A stretch of 36,184 nt of DNA from Patescibacteria group bacterium (GTDB lineage Bacteria > Patescibacteriota > Minisyncoccia > Phycocordibacterales > Phycocordibacteraceae). Below, piece by piece: positions 22,967 to 29,907 of this stretch. Location: positions 1 through 36,184 of the forward strand of contig JAJDCJ010000009.1 of assembly GCA_029260935.1 (NCBI GenBank), given 5' to 3'. A program made the position numbers and the translations under genes. Position 1 is the first letter of the stretch, and each line of letters starts with the position of its first letter. The notes below the pieces were generated by a model. The model worked only from the letters and a program-made list of their open reading frames with translations, made no database searches and was not told the origin of the DNA.

Positions 22967-23289
22967 GGTTCAACAACAATACATTCACTAAACACTAATA
23001 GACGAACGAGAGTGGCACCTCCTGGAATGTGAAAGAGTGCACGAAGAAGTGTTCCCTTTATACCGTGATCAGTGCTTATTACAGAGGTTATGAACTTAAG
23101 TGCGTACCGGTCATGCGATGGCACTAAAAATCGTGGGAGTGAAGCGCTTGGGTGTGCAAGGTACACTGCCCCCTTGATGTTGCGAGATTTTGAGATATCC
23201 CCGCGAAATACCACTCTACTGCCAACAGAAGTAACATACTGCGTGTCTTCTGAGAGTAGTGCGTCACCAGTTTTTATTTTTTCTTGCAT
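22963..23289 (-). CDS. hypothetical protein, possible detached N-terminal module of the kinase
   Basis: A 108-aa protein I do not recognise with certainty. It starts MQEKIKTGDALLSEDTQYV and has the stretch LPRFLVPSHDRYALKFIT, which recalls N-terminal regions ('P-R-F-L-V-P') of larger two-domain phosphotransferases in glycan clusters, and a hydrophobic C-terminal end (RLLVFSECIVVEP). It overlaps the methyltransferase before it by 16 nt and the kinase after it by 4 nt, so it is translated in a coupled series. No frameshift is needed to explain it; it may be a split version of a fused protein. Function unknown. Confidence 0.55.
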   Translation of the reverse strand: MQEKIKTGDALLSEDTQYVTSVGSRVVFRGDISKSRNIKGAVYLAHPSASLPRFLVPSHDRYALKFITSVISTDHGIKGTLLRALFHIPGGATLVRLLVFSECIVVEP

Positions 23290-23909
23290 ACAAGGTAATA
23301 ACCGCTGGTTAAAATGTTTTCTTCAATAACTTCTTTCTTAATATCACCATACTCACTCTTAATAAGCCAATTTAAATGATTTAAAACAAAGGCAAAGAAA
23401 AAAAGTTTAAGTTTTACAACTATATTAAAATGTAATTTTGTTTGATATGCAACCCTCTGAAACAAAACAGCAAGAGCTGAGAAGTTTTTTGTCTCTGGAA
23501 TAATCTCTAATATTTCCCAGTCTTTAAAGAGTTCTTTGAGTCCGTATTTGGTAAAACGCCAGTAGTCATGAGGAGCATCGTGAATTGGATATATAAAACG
23601 GGTAGTGAGTACAAGCTTCCCTCTTGGTTTGAGCACACGCTTCATTTCGGCAATTACAGTTTTTGGATCTTTTACATGTTCAAGAACCTCCGTTGAGAGA
23701 ACAAAGTTAAACTCATTTTCTTTAAACGGCAGGTTGTGAGCGTCGGCAATAACGTCGGGTTTCCGTTTGGGATCAATGTCTACAGAAACACGGTTTGGGA
23801 AATATCTATCATAAGAAGATCCTCCTGAGCCGATATCCAAAATCTTATCGGATGTGGCATGCTCCTTTAGGAACAGGTCTAGTTTTGCTCTTGTTATTTT
23901 TTTAAACAT
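23274..23909 (-). CDS. class I SAM-dependent methyltransferase
   Basis: A 211-aa enzyme starting MFKKITRAKLDLFLKEH; the track's TTG start ten codons earlier overlaps the previous gene more deeply. Motif I is KILDIGSGGSSYDRYF, then VSVDIDPKRKPDVIADAHNLPF, EFNFVLSTEVLEHVKDP and MKRVLKPRGKLVLTTRF, then HDAPHDYWRFTKYGLKEL, as in Methyltransf_11 proteins of glycan clusters. A hydrophobic stretch near the C-terminus (VVKLKLFFFAFVLNHLNWL) may touch the membrane. It overlaps neighbours on both sides by 16 nt. Substrate unknown. Confidence 0.85.
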   Translation of the reverse strand: MFKKITRAKLDLFLKEHATSDKILDIGSGGSSYDRYFPNRVSVDIDPKRKPDVIADAHNLPFKENEFNFVLSTEVLEHVKDPKTVIAEMKRVLKPRGKLVLTTRFIYPIHDAPHDYWRFTKYGLKELFKDWEILEIIPETKNFSALAVLFQRVAYQTKLHFNIVVKLKLFFFAFVLNHLNWLIKSEYGDIKKEVIEENILTSGYYLVCKKK

Positions 23910-24982
23910 TTTAATATATGTGACGCTCTGTTTTTCCAAGTATACTGCTGAACATCTTCCAGTGCATCAGGCCCTCCATTATTCAAAGCTCTACTAATTC
24001 CACTCATAAGCTCTGTTGGGTTATCGGACTCAACGAGCGTGCTGTTTTTTTCATTTAAGATTTCCCTTGTGCTCGGCACATCAGACGCGACGATAGGAGT
24101 ACCGCTTGCCATATACTCAAAGAGTTTCATTGGGGATGTGTACTTTGCCGAGGTTTCGGTTTGTGCACTATTAGGCAGTACTACTACATCTGCCGAGCGC
24201 ATCCACAACGGTATTTCTTTGTGGGGACGATGTCCAACAATAACAATATTTTTAACTGATGCGTATTTGCTTTTAAAGCTCTTGATGTCTTTTTCAGTGC
24301 CCCCAACAAAATACACCCACACTGACTCAAGCTGTTTGGCTGCTTCGGCGAGAGTGTCTACCCCCTTGCTTGCATAAAGGTGCCCTGCGTAAAGAGCAAT
24401 ACTTTTATCCTTTGGTAGGTTAAGTTTTTTTCGTGCATCTTCTTTTGATATATTAGTTGAGAACTCTTTGAGGTCAACGGCATCATGGGCAACGGTAATT
24501 TTTTTAGGATCAATGCCGGCTTGTATATACGCATCACGTAACCCTTCTGAAATAACAATCAGTTTATATGCTCTTTTGGCAACAAATTTTGAAACGGGGG
24601 TTGGTTTTGTATGCGCTTCATACACCAACTTTCTCCCCAATAAGAGATACTGTGCTAACACAGCGGCGTCTCGTGAATAAACTACATCGGCTTTCCAAAA
24701 ACTTTTTTGCCACTTTACTGCTTCTGAAAACCAGAGCGTTGAAAATAGAAAACCGAAAAACCCCCATGGAACTATATCTGGTGTATTCAGCGCGGTGAGT
24801 GTAAAGTTTTTTTGAACACCATAGTATGTAAACGGGTCTTCTGTAATGTGTGTTTTTCTTCCCGGTATAACCAGCTCTACCTCCACACCTTCGTGTGCAA
24901 ATGCCTCACATGTTTTCATAATCTGAACACCGTGAGCTTTTTCGGTTGGAAGGCGGATATGTGCGATATAGAGAAGTTTCAT
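23894..24982 (-). CDS. GT4-family glycosyltransferase
   Basis: A 362-aa GT-B enzyme. The N-terminus MKLLYIAHIRLPTEKAHGVQIMKTCEAFAHEG is typical, as is KLVYEAHTKP. The C-domain shows KKITVAHDAVDLKEF, SIALYAGHLYASKGVDTLAEA and the donor site SPMKLFEYMASGTPIVASDVPST. The second acidic residue of the EX7E motif is thus present as E in LFEYMA. The start overlaps the stop of the preceding toroid-like gene by 4 nt (ATGA). Specificity unknown. Confidence 0.9.
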   Translation of the reverse strand: MKLLYIAHIRLPTEKAHGVQIMKTCEAFAHEGVEVELVIPGRKTHITEDPFTYYGVQKNFTLTALNTPDIVPWGFFGFLFSTLWFSEAVKWQKSFWKADVVYSRDAAVLAQYLLLGRKLVYEAHTKPTPVSKFVAKRAYKLIVISEGLRDAYIQAGIDPKKITVAHDAVDLKEFSTNISKEDARKKLNLPKDKSIALYAGHLYASKGVDTLAEAAKQLESVWVYFVGGTEKDIKSFKSKYASVKNIVIVGHRPHKEIPLWMRSADVVVLPNSAQTETSAKYTSPMKLFEYMASGTPIVASDVPSTREILNEKNSTLVESDNPTELMSGISRALNNGGPDALEDVQQYTWKNRASHILKCLKK

Positions 24983-26415
24983 GATGAAGGGACAGCAATA
25001 TGAACTAATTGAGGAATATCTAAAAGTGTACCGTATTTACTAGCAGGAACAACGGTTACATTAAATACCTCCCTATTTTCTGTTGAGACACGTTCAACTT
25101 TTTTTATTTCCCCATACCGAGTGCTGTAGCGAGGTAAAAGCATTACGAAAAGCTCTTTGAGGAAATGAGCGCTACGCAGGAGTGCCTCAAGAAAATGCCC
25201 GCCACGGAGGGCATACCATATATGATTGATTGTTTCCCTGGCGCTAAATATAAGACGCGGAGGGAGCTTTGGAAGTTGCCACACCCATACAACACTATCG
25301 GGTAGTCCGTTATCAAACATACCCACGGACGGGTTTCTTACACCGAGGGTGCTGTTGAGCAACACTCTACCTGCAGGAGTGGTTGCAGTAACAACATCAT
25401 GCCCGACAAATCTAAAGGAAAACGGTTTAATTAAGTGTGCTGAATTAAATACATTTTGTGCATCAGGTATGCGGAGAAGCCACGCAAGGTGTGCCGTCCA
25501 AAATATGGGGCATTGGAAATTAATATCTGGCCCGAAAGCAGAATGCAGGTATCCATCAAAAAAATGCTGACGAGCTTGAAAAAGAAGGTTGTTGAGCGCG
25601 ACCTGTGCCTCCGGTAAGGAAGAGTGTGCGAGTGCATACGCATCAAAACCACTGGAGGCGACTTCATAGGAAGACTGCCAATACCAGCGTTTACTCTCCA
25701 TGCGCATATCTTTTATCCCATCTGTTTTATACATTGACAGTAGTGCGCGCTCTGATTGTATGAGTCGCTCCTCGTACGGCGCCGTATCAATGTGAGCCAA
25801 AGAAAGCGCGTACCGAGTAAATGCAATGTGGCGCGACTGATAAAACGGGGTCATACCGTCATACCCTTCAAAGTCACCCCGACGTTTTGGATCGGGATAG
25901 TATCGAAAAAAACCGTCTTCTGTCATATTAGAAAAAGCCTGCTCTATACTTTTTTTTATGACCTCGTTGTATGTGTCTGTTTTTATGTAGTGTGCAAATG
26001 ACGCAACACCGGTGAGACCCCAGAGACGCTGATTGGTTATTATCTTTTCACCTGCTGCTTTTACAAGATACCCATCAACAACCTCACCCAACACAGACGC
26101 ATAGTGTGTATGCTCATCTTGAGTAAATGCATCGTGATGTAGTGTAAGAAATCGTGAGATAGCATCAACACTTGCTCCAGTGTCAATCACATTTTGTGAC
26201 ATGTTCATAGGGTCAAGGTGCCCTGGATAAAAAACGTGATTTCCGTTATCCACTACTATCCGACCAAGTAAGTCGTCCATGTGGTGTCTCCCTTTTTCTA
26301 TATCGCCAAGCTCCGTATAGAAATCAAGTAAATAGGCGTGGCTTCCTGTGTGGGCAACGTGGTGTTTTGCGCAACGCTTTTTATGCTCCAAAAAACGTGC
26401 CGCATCGTGTATCAT
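24979..26415 (-). CDS. unrecognised helical protein, possible alpha/alpha-toroid carbohydrate-active enzyme
   Basis: A 478-aa protein (from MIHDAARFLEHKKRC; the track's GTG at 26457 lies in the promoter). I cannot name a family. Repeated helical pairs rich in Trp, Tyr and His (RLWGLTGVASFAHYIKTDTY; GFFRYYPDPKRRGDFEGYDG; RWYWQSSYEVASSGFDAYAL) suggest an alpha/alpha toroid as in heparinase/alginate-lyase-like or glycoside hydrolase proteins, followed by a beta-rich C-terminal part (VVTATTPAGRVLLNSTLGV). No signal peptide is visible, so it acts in the cytoplasm or is exported otherwise. It heads a unit with the GT4 gene after it and lies divergent from a GT2 gene. A glycan-editing role is inference. 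Confidence 0.6.
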   Translation of the reverse strand: MIHDAARFLEHKKRCAKHHVAHTGSHAYLLDFYTELGDIEKGRHHMDDLLGRIVVDNGNHVFYPGHLDPMNMSQNVIDTGASVDAISRFLTLHHDAFTQDEHTHYASVLGEVVDGYLVKAAGEKIITNQRLWGLTGVASFAHYIKTDTYNEVIKKSIEQAFSNMTEDGFFRYYPDPKRRGDFEGYDGMTPFYQSRHIAFTRYALSLAHIDTAPYEERLIQSERALLSMYKTDGIKDMRMESKRWYWQSSYEVASSGFDAYALAHSSLPEAQVALNNLLFQARQHFFDGYLHSAFGPDINFQCPIFWTAHLAWLLRIPDAQNVFNSAHLIKPFSFRFVGHDVVTATTPAGRVLLNSTLGVRNPSVGMFDNGLPDSVVWVWQLPKLPPRLIFSARETINHIWYALRGGHFLEALLRSAHFLKELFVMLLPRYSTRYGEIKKVERVSTENREVFNVTVVPASKYGTLLDIPQLVHIAVPSS

Positions 26416-26423
26416 GGAGTTAA

Positions 26424-26457
26424 ATGTCATCATAGTTACTGTACAGTATGATGACAC
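26424..26457. promoter_or_regulatory. symmetric divergent promoter within an inverted repeat
   Basis: Inverted repeat TGTCATCATA/TATGATGACA around 12 nt, whose centre TACTGTACAGTA is itself a palindrome. On plus ATGTCA-17 nt-TATGAT; on minus GTGTCA-17 nt-TATGAT: each -10 overlaps the other strand's -35. It lies between the toroid-like gene (minus) and the GT2 gene (plus), and could be a shared operator. Confidence 0.5.
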
Positions 26458-26481
26458 CCGATTGTTTAATCAGCAAGTGTT

Positions 26482-27285
26482 ATGCAAATACCTGTTTCCG
26501 TTGGAATTCTTACATTTAATTCAGGGGGGGTGCTGCGTAGAGCCCTCAAATCAGTAGAGAATTTTTCTGAAATCATTGTTTGTGATGGTGGGTCAAAAGA
26601 CAATACCTTATCTATCGCGCGTGAGTTTGGTGCTACTATAATCAACCAAGACCCACGCTATAAAAACCCGAATGGTTCAATTGCTAATTTTTCAGGGGTT
26701 CGTAACCAGATGCTTGATAGTTCAAAGCACAACTGGTTTCTTTTTATTGATTCGGATGAATATCTTTCAAAAGAATCTGAGGAAGAGATCCAATTAATCA
26801 CCTCAAAAGAAATAAATGATAAAAGCATTCTTGCCTACTGGATTCCGAGAAAACGTGTTTATAGAAAGCAAATTGTAATGTGTGCAAGCACATATCCAAG
26901 CTATCAAATGCGCTTCTTTCACAAACGTGGCGTCACCAAATTTATTAAAGAAGTACACGAGCGTATAGAACTTAAAAACAAAACAAAGACAGGTTATTTA
27001 AAAGAGTGCGAATACGTCCCCTTTGAGTTCACCAAAGATGCTTGGAAAAAGAAACTCATTTATTATCTTGATATAGAAACCGCTCGACATCAAAACCAAC
27101 CGTTTTCTGATTGGTTAAGATATATTGTTTTTAATTCTATAAAAAGCTCTACTCTATACACTTTTCGATATCTACGGAATGTATTGTTCTGTCGAGGTGT
27201 ACGTATGCCCTTTTGGTACGAGGTGATGCAACACTGGTATTATGCACAGTTGATTATGAGAACCGGTAAAAAATATTTCCTATAA
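26482..27285 (+). CDS. GT2-family glycosyltransferase
   Basis: A 267-aa GT-A enzyme. Features are VSVGILTFNSGGVLRRALKSVENFSEIIVCDGGSKDNT, the DXD-like acidic site in FLFIDSDEYLSKE and the later MRFFHKRGVTKFIKEVHE. This pattern is that of WaaE/KdtX-like transferases (SunS-type relatives), which add a sugar to lipid-linked or core acceptors. A hydrophobic C-terminal part (FRYLRNVLFCRGVRMPFWYEVMQHWYYAQ) may lie on the membrane. The stop overlaps the stop of the converging GT4 gene (6 nt). It is one of only three plus-strand genes in the cluster and has its own putative promoter. Confidence 0.88.
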   Translation: MQIPVSVGILTFNSGGVLRRALKSVENFSEIIVCDGGSKDNTLSIAREFGATIINQDPRYKNPNGSIANFSGVRNQMLDSSKHNWFLFIDSDEYLSKESEEEIQLITSKEINDKSILAYWIPRKRVYRKQIVMCASTYPSYQMRFFHKRGVTKFIKEVHERIELKNKTKTGYLKECEYVPFEFTKDAWKKKLIYYLDIETARHQNQPFSDWLRYIVFNSIKSSTLYTFRYLRNVLFCRGVRMPFWYEVMQHWYYAQLIMRTGKKYFL

Positions 27286-28257
27286 AGACCGTTGGTATAC
27301 TGTAAGAATTCGCGGGACAAGAACACTGAGGTCATGATGTTTTTTTACATATTCAACCATCTCTTGGGGACTATTCTTTTTAGTTTTAGATTCTATTGTA
27401 AGAGATAGATCTTTTGGTGTTGGCTCTACCACTATAAGAGGCATGTCGTGGTATGACATATTTGTCGTAACTACGGGACAACCACAGGCGAGCGCTTCCA
27501 ACACTACTTTATCCAAAGAGCCAGTTTCGCTGGTATGTATAAATATACCAGCGCGACGATATAAAGGTATGAGCTCTTGTTGAGTCAGTGCACCCATAAA
27601 ATGGGCTCGTACACCGAGTGTGTGAGCGAGGGTCTTTAGTTTAGTTTCCTCCTCTCCAGTGCCTACGATATATATATCTTGACCGCTCTCTTTTGCTGCT
27701 TGTATTGCGAGGTCGTGACGTTTGCTGTTCATCAGGCGACCAACTGAAAGCACCCACTCTTCGCGTGTGATGTTTGTGTTGGGTGTGAACACATCAGTAT
27801 CAATACCATGCCCTGTGATATGAATTTTTTTTGACGGCAAACGAAAACTTTCCGGTGTTGCGGTAAATATATGTTGTACAAATTTTTCTGCGACGTGTAG
27901 TTTAAAATCAACGCTTTTATGCATATACCAGAGTCCGAGGGTTTTCCCCGTAAGGCGCCACCACCACCCACTCAACACGATATACTCGGGGTTCATATGA
28001 ACGAAAACGGCATCATACTGTTTTCGTAGAGTATAGAGTGTTGAGTAGAGAGTACGGAGGCGCTGTAGACGACCGGCGCCCTTTTCTTTGCCGAGTGAGT
28101 GCACAGTGACGTTTTTTGGTAGGTCGTACTCTCCTGTTTGTAGTGCAATGACATGGATATGTTCAAAGTGTTTCGCAAACTCTTCTATCCAGCGGTGGAA
28201 GAAGCCAAGGATGGGATGGTTTTTATCTACTACTTGAGTTGCGATGAGGAGTTTCAT
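27280..28257 (-). CDS. GT4-family glycosyltransferase
   Basis: A 325-aa GT-B enzyme starting MKLLIATQVVDKNHPILGFF; this start overlaps the previous stop by 4 nt (ATGA), so I reject the track's ten-codon extension. It shows LYMHKSV-type acceptor-domain motifs (GLWYMHKSVDFKLHVAE), KKIHITGHGIDTDVF, EWVLSVGRLMNSKRHDLAIQAA and the donor site SETGSLDKVVLEALACGCPVV. Last gene of the unit that begins with the antitoxin. Specificity unknown. Confidence 0.9.
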   Translation of the reverse strand: MKLLIATQVVDKNHPILGFFHRWIEEFAKHFEHIHVIALQTGEYDLPKNVTVHSLGKEKGAGRLQRLRTLYSTLYTLRKQYDAVFVHMNPEYIVLSGWWWRLTGKTLGLWYMHKSVDFKLHVAEKFVQHIFTATPESFRLPSKKIHITGHGIDTDVFTPNTNITREEWVLSVGRLMNSKRHDLAIQAAKESGQDIYIVGTGEEETKLKTLAHTLGVRAHFMGALTQQELIPLYRRAGIFIHTSETGSLDKVVLEALACGCPVVTTNMSYHDMPLIVVEPTPKDLSLTIESKTKKNSPQEMVEYVKKHHDLSVLVPRILTVYQRSL

Positions 28258-29153
28258 ATGAGGGATTGTTTCCAGGTGTGGAGCCATTCGTCTTTGGCGA
28301 GTACGGCGAGTGTGAGTGTGGCGGTGGGTTTTTCGGTGAGGGTTTTTATAAGCGCGACTGAAAGTTCACGCTTGGGTGCTATGATCGCACCTGCCTCGCG
28401 GGCACTGCCCACGTCAGGCGCCACTACTGGGACACCTGAGGCGAGCGCTTCAATGATGCTTGCTCCCCAACTTTCAGCGCGCGAGGTTGAGAGGACAACG
28501 TGCGCGCGAGGTATATAGCCAACTGGACTCTGCCAGCCGGGAAACTCAACAGGTAAAGCGTACGCTTTCGCTTTAGTGCGAAGTTTCCCCTCAAGAGAAC
28601 CACTCCCGAGCATAATAAGTTTCGCATCTATCCCCTTTTGGTGCACTTGTTTGAGCACGTTAAGCGCAAAGAGTGGGTCTTTTTCATCTTCAAAGCGCCC
28701 TATCCAGAGTACTGTGGGCTGTGTGTCCGGCGCTCTTGTGAGGGCTTTAAATGGCTCTAAATCAAGGTATATGGGAAGTACGGTAATAGGTGCGTGAATT
28801 TTTATTTTTTCAAGTTGGTTTTTTACCCGCTCTGAAACTACGCGAATGGAATCTGCATGGAGTAGTACGATTCGTGCTAAAAAATATTTGAGTGCGTTTT
28901 GTTTTTCTATGTCCGCGTGCACCTGTACGTTCAAACGAGTCTTGAGTATACGCGCAATAATCCATGCGACTACTCCGCGGAAGAACGGGTCTTGTGTGGT
29001 GACGACGTCAAAGTGACTTTTTGGTATATGCGGAAACGGTGCATCAAGACCCCAATAAAGCACTTCAAGTGTATCAACTGCGGACGCCTGCAAGTCAAAA
29101 CGGGGGTGGCCCTTTTTAAAACTCTTGTCTCCTGTGATCATTAATACGCGCAT
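28254..29153 (-). CDS. GT4-family glycosyltransferase (short)
   Basis: A 299-aa GT-B enzyme, short for the family. N-domain MRVLMITGDKSFKKGHPRF and FDVVTTQDPFFRGVVAWI; C-domain PTVLWIGRFEDEKDPLFALNV, KLIMLGSGSLEGKLR, and donor site SRAESWGASIIEALASGVPVVAPDVGSAREAG. The reduced size comes mainly from a compact N-domain. It starts 3 nt after the doc stop, so it is likely on the toxin-antitoxin transcript, and overlaps the next GT4 gene by 4 nt. Confidence 0.88.
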   Translation of the reverse strand: MRVLMITGDKSFKKGHPRFDLQASAVDTLEVLYWGLDAPFPHIPKSHFDVVTTQDPFFRGVVAWIIARILKTRLNVQVHADIEKQNALKYFLARIVLLHADSIRVVSERVKNQLEKIKIHAPITVLPIYLDLEPFKALTRAPDTQPTVLWIGRFEDEKDPLFALNVLKQVHQKGIDAKLIMLGSGSLEGKLRTKAKAYALPVEFPGWQSPVGYIPRAHVVLSTSRAESWGASIIEALASGVPVVAPDVGSAREAGAIIAPKRELSVALIKTLTEKPTATLTLAVLAKDEWLHTWKQSLI

Positions 29154-29156
29154 ACG

Positions 29157-29552
29157 TTATGTTTGTTTTTGAGTATGAGTAGCAAACCATTCTGCAATGT
29201 CTGCAACGTCGGGTTTTTTGGTTACGATGTGTAGCGCGAGGTCAAATAATTCATCGTCGGTAGCGACTATGTCATAGCCATTCACCTCGAGAAAAGTAAG
29301 TGCGGACATCACTCCTGTTCTTTTGTTCCCGTCAGCGAAAGGATGCTGGGTAATGATGAGGTACGCATACGTGGCGGCCTTTTGGAATATCGTCGGATAG
29401 AGCGTTTTTCCAAACACCGCTTGGAGCGGTTTTGTTTCAAGAGACTTGAGTGTACTGGGGTCACGCGTACCGAACAGTCCTCCACTCTTTGCCAATACTG
29501 CAGCGTGAATAAGTTCAAGCTGTTCAACAGTGAGGAGAATAAGTTTTGCCAT
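29157..29552 (-). CDS. doc: Doc-type Fic-fold toxin
   Basis: A 131-aa Fic/Doc protein. The signature HPFADGNKRTG (about 76-86, usual form HPFxxGNKR) is intact, with the preceding FQKAATYAYLIITQ helix and N-terminal LTVEQLELIHAAVL, as in the 126-aa P1 Doc toxin. Doc phosphorylates elongation factor Tu and halts translation; that activity here is expected from the family. The gene starts 5 nt after an AbrB-type antitoxin instead of the Phd usual for P1, and lies 3 nt before a glycosyltransferase. No damage is seen. Confidence 0.9.
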   Translation of the reverse strand: MAKLILLTVEQLELIHAAVLAKSGGLFGTRDPSTLKSLETKPLQAVFGKTLYPTIFQKAATYAYLIITQHPFADGNKRTGVMSALTFLEVNGYDIVATDDELFDLALHIVTKKPDVADIAEWFATHTQKQT

Positions 29553-29557
29553 ACACT

Positions 29558-29815
29558 CTAAGCATCGGCAAGACGTTCCAAGGCTCCTTGGTATCGTTTA
29601 ATCAACGCTAGAGCAGTGTCAGCAACGCGTTCGTCTTCTGGTGAAACATCGTCTTTGCCACTTTTTTGAGGAGTACGCTTAATAAGCACACCGTCTTTGA
29701 CTGCTTCGACAAAAATTGGTGTTCCTGCCGTGATGCCAACGTCCTCAATAATAGCCTTGGGTATAACTGCAGCCACTGATGAGCCGACTTTGATTGCTTT
29801 TTGTTTAAATGCCAT
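29558..29815 (-). CDS. AbrB/MazE-type antitoxin
   Basis: An 85-aa protein with a SpoVT/AbrB swapped-hairpin DNA-binding domain at residues about 5-48 (AIKVGSSVAAVIPKAIIED then PIFVEAVKDGVLIKRT). A charged linker and a C-terminal amphipathic helix (VADTALALIKRYQGALERL) probably cover the toxin. Such antitoxins repress their own operon. Two overlapping near-palindromes GATTATAAT cover the promoter 8-28 nt upstream and are likely operators. The message would be leaderless. Paired with doc 5 nt downstream. Confidence 0.85.
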   Translation of the reverse strand: MAFKQKAIKVGSSVAAVIPKAIIEDVGITAGTPIFVEAVKDGVLIKRTPQKSGKDDVSPEDERVADTALALIKRYQGALERLADA

Positions 29816-29822
29816 ATACCGT

Positions 29823-29852
29823 GATTATAATCTGATTATAATGAAAATACAA
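29823..29852 (-). promoter_or_regulatory. strong toxin-antitoxin promoter with tandem operators
   Basis: TTGTAT-17 nt-TATAAT on the minus strand, the best promoter match I noticed in the window, with the antitoxin ATG 8 nt after the -10. Two palindrome-like units, GATTATAATC (29823-29832) and GATTATAATG (29834-29843), lie 11 bp apart across it, one helical turn, suiting cooperative repressor binding. Confidence 0.65.
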
Positions 29853-29858
29853 CCCCTC

Positions 29859-29907
29859 CCCACCATCAGAATTAGCGATGTTGGGCATCGCTAATTCTGA
29901 TGGTGGG
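29859..29907. terminator. 22-bp perfect hairpin between a GT4 gene and the toxin-antitoxin operon
   Basis: Arms of 22 bp (CCCACCATCAGAATTAGCGATG and complement) around TTGGG, ending at the base before the GT4 stop codon. On the plus strand TTATTTTTG follows; on the minus strand, where the genes lie, no T-run follows directly. It may still end or attenuate the upstream message, or be a palindromic mobile remnant. Confidence 0.5.

Noticed and set aside
23910-23939. TTG start of the methyltransferase at 23939
   Set aside because: It would deepen the overlap with the upstream GT4 gene to 46 nt, and an ATG with a normal family start lies ten codons later.
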